Below, piece after piece: positions 62,061-64,000 of a stretch of DNA of 64,000 nt. Source of the stretch: Ideonella sp. A 288 (lineage in GTDB: Bacteria; Pseudomonadota; Gammaproteobacteria; Burkholderiales; Burkholderiaceae_C); NCBI RefSeq assembly GCF_002198735.1, contig NZ_MWLO01000158.1, positions 21,284-85,283 on the forward strand. The letters run 5' to 3'. Position 1 is the first letter of the stretch; each line of letters begins with the position of its first letter. Made by a program: the position numbers and the translations under genes. Under the pieces are notes generated by a model. It ran no database searches and was not told the origin of the DNA. It saw only the letters and a list, made by a program, of their open reading frames with translations.

Positions 62061-63680
62061 ATGCCCGATGCCGTGTCCGCTGCTGCCCCGTCGCCCGCCG
62101 CTGAAGCGATGAGGCCGCTGACCATCCGAATGACCGATCGCGACAACGTGGCGATCGTGGCCAATGACGGCGGCTTGGCGGCCGGCACCGTGCTGCCGGG
62201 CGGGCTGAGGTTGGTGGACCGCGTCCCGCAGGGCCACAAGCTGGCCCTGGTGGACATCTCCGCGGAAGCGCCCGTGCTGCGCTATGGCATCGCCATCGGT
62301 CACGCGTTGAAGGACATCGCTGCCGGCAGTTGGGTGCACGAGCGACTGCTCCGCATGCCGCAGGCGCGCGGGCTCGAAGGGTTGCCCATCGCCACGTCCA
62401 GGGCTGCCGACTTGCCGCCGCTCGAGGGCCACACCTTCGAGGGCTACCGCAACGCCGACGGTTCGGTGGGCACGCGCAACATCCTGGCCATCACGCAGAC
62501 GGTGCAGTGCGTGGCCGGCGTCACGGACTTCGCGGTTCAGCGCATCAAGGCCGAACTGCTGCCGCGCTTTCCGAACGTCGACGACGTGGTCGCTCTGGAA
62601 CATGGTTATGGCTGCGGTGTGGCCATCGACGCGCCCGATGCCGTGGTGCCAATCCGCACGCTGCGCAACATCAGCCTGAACCCGAACTTCGGCGGCGAGG
62701 TGATGGCGGTGAGCCTGGGCTGCGAGAAGCTGCAGCCCGAGCGGCTGCTGCCGCCAGGGTCGTTCGCGATCGTTGACGAACGCAACGTGGCCGACGTCGG
62801 CAAGTCTGCCGACGAGGCGCTCGACGTCGTGTGCCTGCAAGACGACGCCCATGTGGGCTTCATGTCGATGGTCGAATCGATCATGCGGCAGGCCGAAGAA
62901 CACCTCGAGCGCCTGAACGCGCGTCGGCGCGAAACCGTGCCGGCCAGCGAACTGGTGGTGGGTGTGCAGTGCGGCGGCAGCGATGCCTTCTCGGGTGTCA
63001 CCGCCAACCCTGCGGTCGGCTTCTGCACCGACCTGCTGGTGCGCGCCGGTGCCAGCGTGATGTTCTCCGAGGTGACCGAGGTGCGCGACGGCATCGACCA
63101 ACTCACTGCGCGCGCCGCCACGCCCGAGGTGGCCGAGGCGATGATCCGCGAGATGGCGTGGTACGACGCCTACCTGCAACGCGGCGGCGCCGACCGCAGC
63201 GCCAACACCACGCCGGGCAACAAGAAGGGCGGGCTGTCGAACATCGTCGAGAAGGCGATGGGCTCGATCGTCAAGTCCGGCACGGCGCCGATCTCCAACG
63301 TGCTCGCACCCGGCGAGAAGCTGAAGGCCAAGGGCCTGACCTACGCCGCTACGCCGGCCAGCGATTTCATCTGCGGCACGCTGCAACTGGCCGCAGGGAT
63401 GAACCTGCATGTGTTCACCACCGGCCGCGGCACGCCCTACGGCCTGGCTGCCGTGCCGGTGATCAAGGTGGCCACCCGCAGCGACCTGGCGAAGCGCTGG
63501 CACGACCTGATGGACCTCAACGCAGGCACGATCGCCGATGGCTCCGCGACGATCGAAGAGGTCGGCTGGGGGTTGTTCCGCCTGATGCTCGAGGTGGCCA
63601 GCGGCCGCAGGAAGACGTGGGCCGAACACTGGAAGCTGCACAACGCGCTGGTGCTGTTCAATCCGGCGCCCGTCACCTGA
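62061..63680 (+). CDS. garD: galactarate dehydratase
   Basis: A 539-residue iron-dependent dehydratase turning galactarate into 5-keto-4-deoxyglucarate. SAF domain (about 18-110), then [41 protein letters not shown]-type [57 protein letters not shown] and the C-terminal [14 protein letters not shown], which matches GarD almost to the end. Length fits with a slightly longer N-terminus. GGAG lies 7 bases before ATG 62061. It supplies the substrate of garL on the divergent operon. Confidence 0.96.
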   Translation: MPDAVSAAAPSPAAEAMRPLTIRMTDRDNVAIVANDGGLAAGTVLPGGLRLVDRVPQGHKLALVDISAEAPVLRYGIAIGHALKDIAAGSWVHERLLRMPQARGLEGLPIATSRAADLPPLEGHTFEGYRNADGSVGTRNILAITQTVQCVAGVTDFAVQRIKAELLPRFPNVDDVVALEHGYGCGVAIDAPDAVVPIRTLRNISLNPNFGGEVMAVSLGCEKLQPERLLPPGSFAIVDERNVADVGKSADEALDVVCLQDDAHVGFMSMVESIMRQAEEHLERLNARRRETVPASELVVGVQCGGSDAFSGVTANPAVGFCTDLLVRAGASVMFSEVTEVRDGIDQLTARAATPEVAEAMIREMAWYDAYLQRGGADRSANTTPGNKKGGLSNIVEKAMGSIVKSGTAPISNVLAPGEKLKAKGLTYAATPASDFICGTLQLAAGMNLHVFTTGRGTPYGLAAVPVIKVATRSDLAKRWHDLMDLNAGTIADGSATIEEVGWGLFRLMLEVASGRRKTWAEHWKLHNALVLFNPAPVT

Positions 63681-64000
63681 TGCGCATCGGTGTGCGGGGC
63701 TGAGCGACTGATTCGCTCATTGCGCTCGTTCGTTTCGTCCGACGATCTGCGCTGCGCGTCAGGCGGCAGCCGACGCGGGCGCTGAACCATGGGTAGTGCA
63801 CCACGAAGCCCCCCCCCCTTCGACCGCGACCGCCGGTGATGCAAAGCCGCGTGCGGGCAGGCCGGGGAGCGCCTCTGTGGCGCTGAAGCGCGCAGGCCCT
63901 GCGGTGGCGCGCGCAGCGCGCTTCGCCATCAAGCTCGCCGCAGTTGTCTGAGGTTCTATGTTTTTGCGCAAGCTTCAGGTGAGGTCACCAGGCTGGGATC
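63681..64000. other. right-end stretch without a recognisable gene
   Basis: These 320 bases follow garD. Frames across them are low in coding character: a 9-C run lies near 63810 and simple CGCTC-type repetition near 63710-63735. A CAGTTGTCTG site (63941-63950) repeats exactly one at 61156. An ATG at 63958 opens a frame that continues to the window edge (14 codons), too short to judge. No tRNA or terminator is recognised. Confidence 0.4.

Noticed and set aside
63759..63971. Small minus-strand gene after garD
   Set aside because: It is Ala/Arg-rich, crosses a C run and has no ribosome-binding site or known domain.
63681..64000. tRNA or insertion-sequence end at the right edge
   Set aside because: No cloverleaf, no transposase motif and no terminal inverted repeat could be seen in the 320 bases.

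Overview
The window is G+C-rich throughout (roughly 70% by eye), with dense, often overlapping genes. Gene families, codon use and G/C-palindromic dispersed repeats in transporter operons point to a Burkholderiales-type betaproteobacterium (Rubrivivax/Leptothrix/Comamonadaceae-like). That assignment is inferred; no rRNA or marker gene is present.

Left part (1-16 kb) is housekeeping and accessory. A three-gene electron-transfer operon (NAD(P)H flavin/2Fe-2S reductase, four-helix cytochrome b-like protein, haem c protein cut by the left edge) is followed by a P-type cation ATPase. Then come a periplasmic binding protein translationally coupled to a HAMP-PAS-GAF-GGDEF diguanylate cyclase, a secreted DNRLRE/collagen-like protein, a PEP-CTERM protein, a 699-residue Asp-box (BNR/Ycf48-like) lipoprotein with a small partner lipoprotein, a GFA-family protein and a WYL regulator.

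16-22.5 kb holds a complete pqqABCDE set for the cofactor PQQ, with a perfect hairpin between pqqA and pqqB. Divergent from it are a proline iminopeptidase-like hydrolase and a NarL-type two-component system.

From 23.9 kb to 63.7 kb the DNA is almost entirely a sugar-acid catabolic supercluster made of three modules. (i) 23.9-41.2 kb, minus strand: altronate dehydratase, an acid-sugar dehydratase/SDR/FAH-hydrolase set with a TRAP importer, L-idonate 5-dehydrogenase and a GntR regulator, then KDG kinase, fructuronate reductase, ManD-type mannonate dehydratase, two oxidoreductases and an IlvD/Edd-type aldonate dehydratase. (ii) 41.3-48.5 kb, plus strand: D-2-hydroxyacid dehydrogenase, a complete sugar-type ABC importer, gluconokinase, a cupin and a DgoR-like GntR regulator; the two promoters share a conserved 18-bp motif. 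(iii) 48.6-63.7 kb: an eleven-gene minus-strand run (TRAP importer, uronate dehydrogenase, exo-polygalacturonase-like GH28, GarL aldolase, GarR reductase, glycerate 2-kinase, pyruvate kinase, SMP-30 lactonase, porin) divergent from a GntR regulator and galactarate dehydratase GarD.

Module iii reads as a nearly self-contained oxidative pathway from pectin-derived galacturonate to pyruvate: release by GH28, entry by porin and TRAP, oxidation by Udh, lactone opening, dehydration by GarD, aldol cleavage by GarL, reduction by GarR, phosphorylation by glycerate kinase and, after an enolase encoded elsewhere, pyruvate kinase. Modules i and ii supply parts of the isomerase-type uronate route, gluconate phosphorylation and a probable diketo-acid hydrolase route. 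Palindromic operator candidates for the GntR regulators are visible at several promoters. The last 320 bases hold no recognisable gene.
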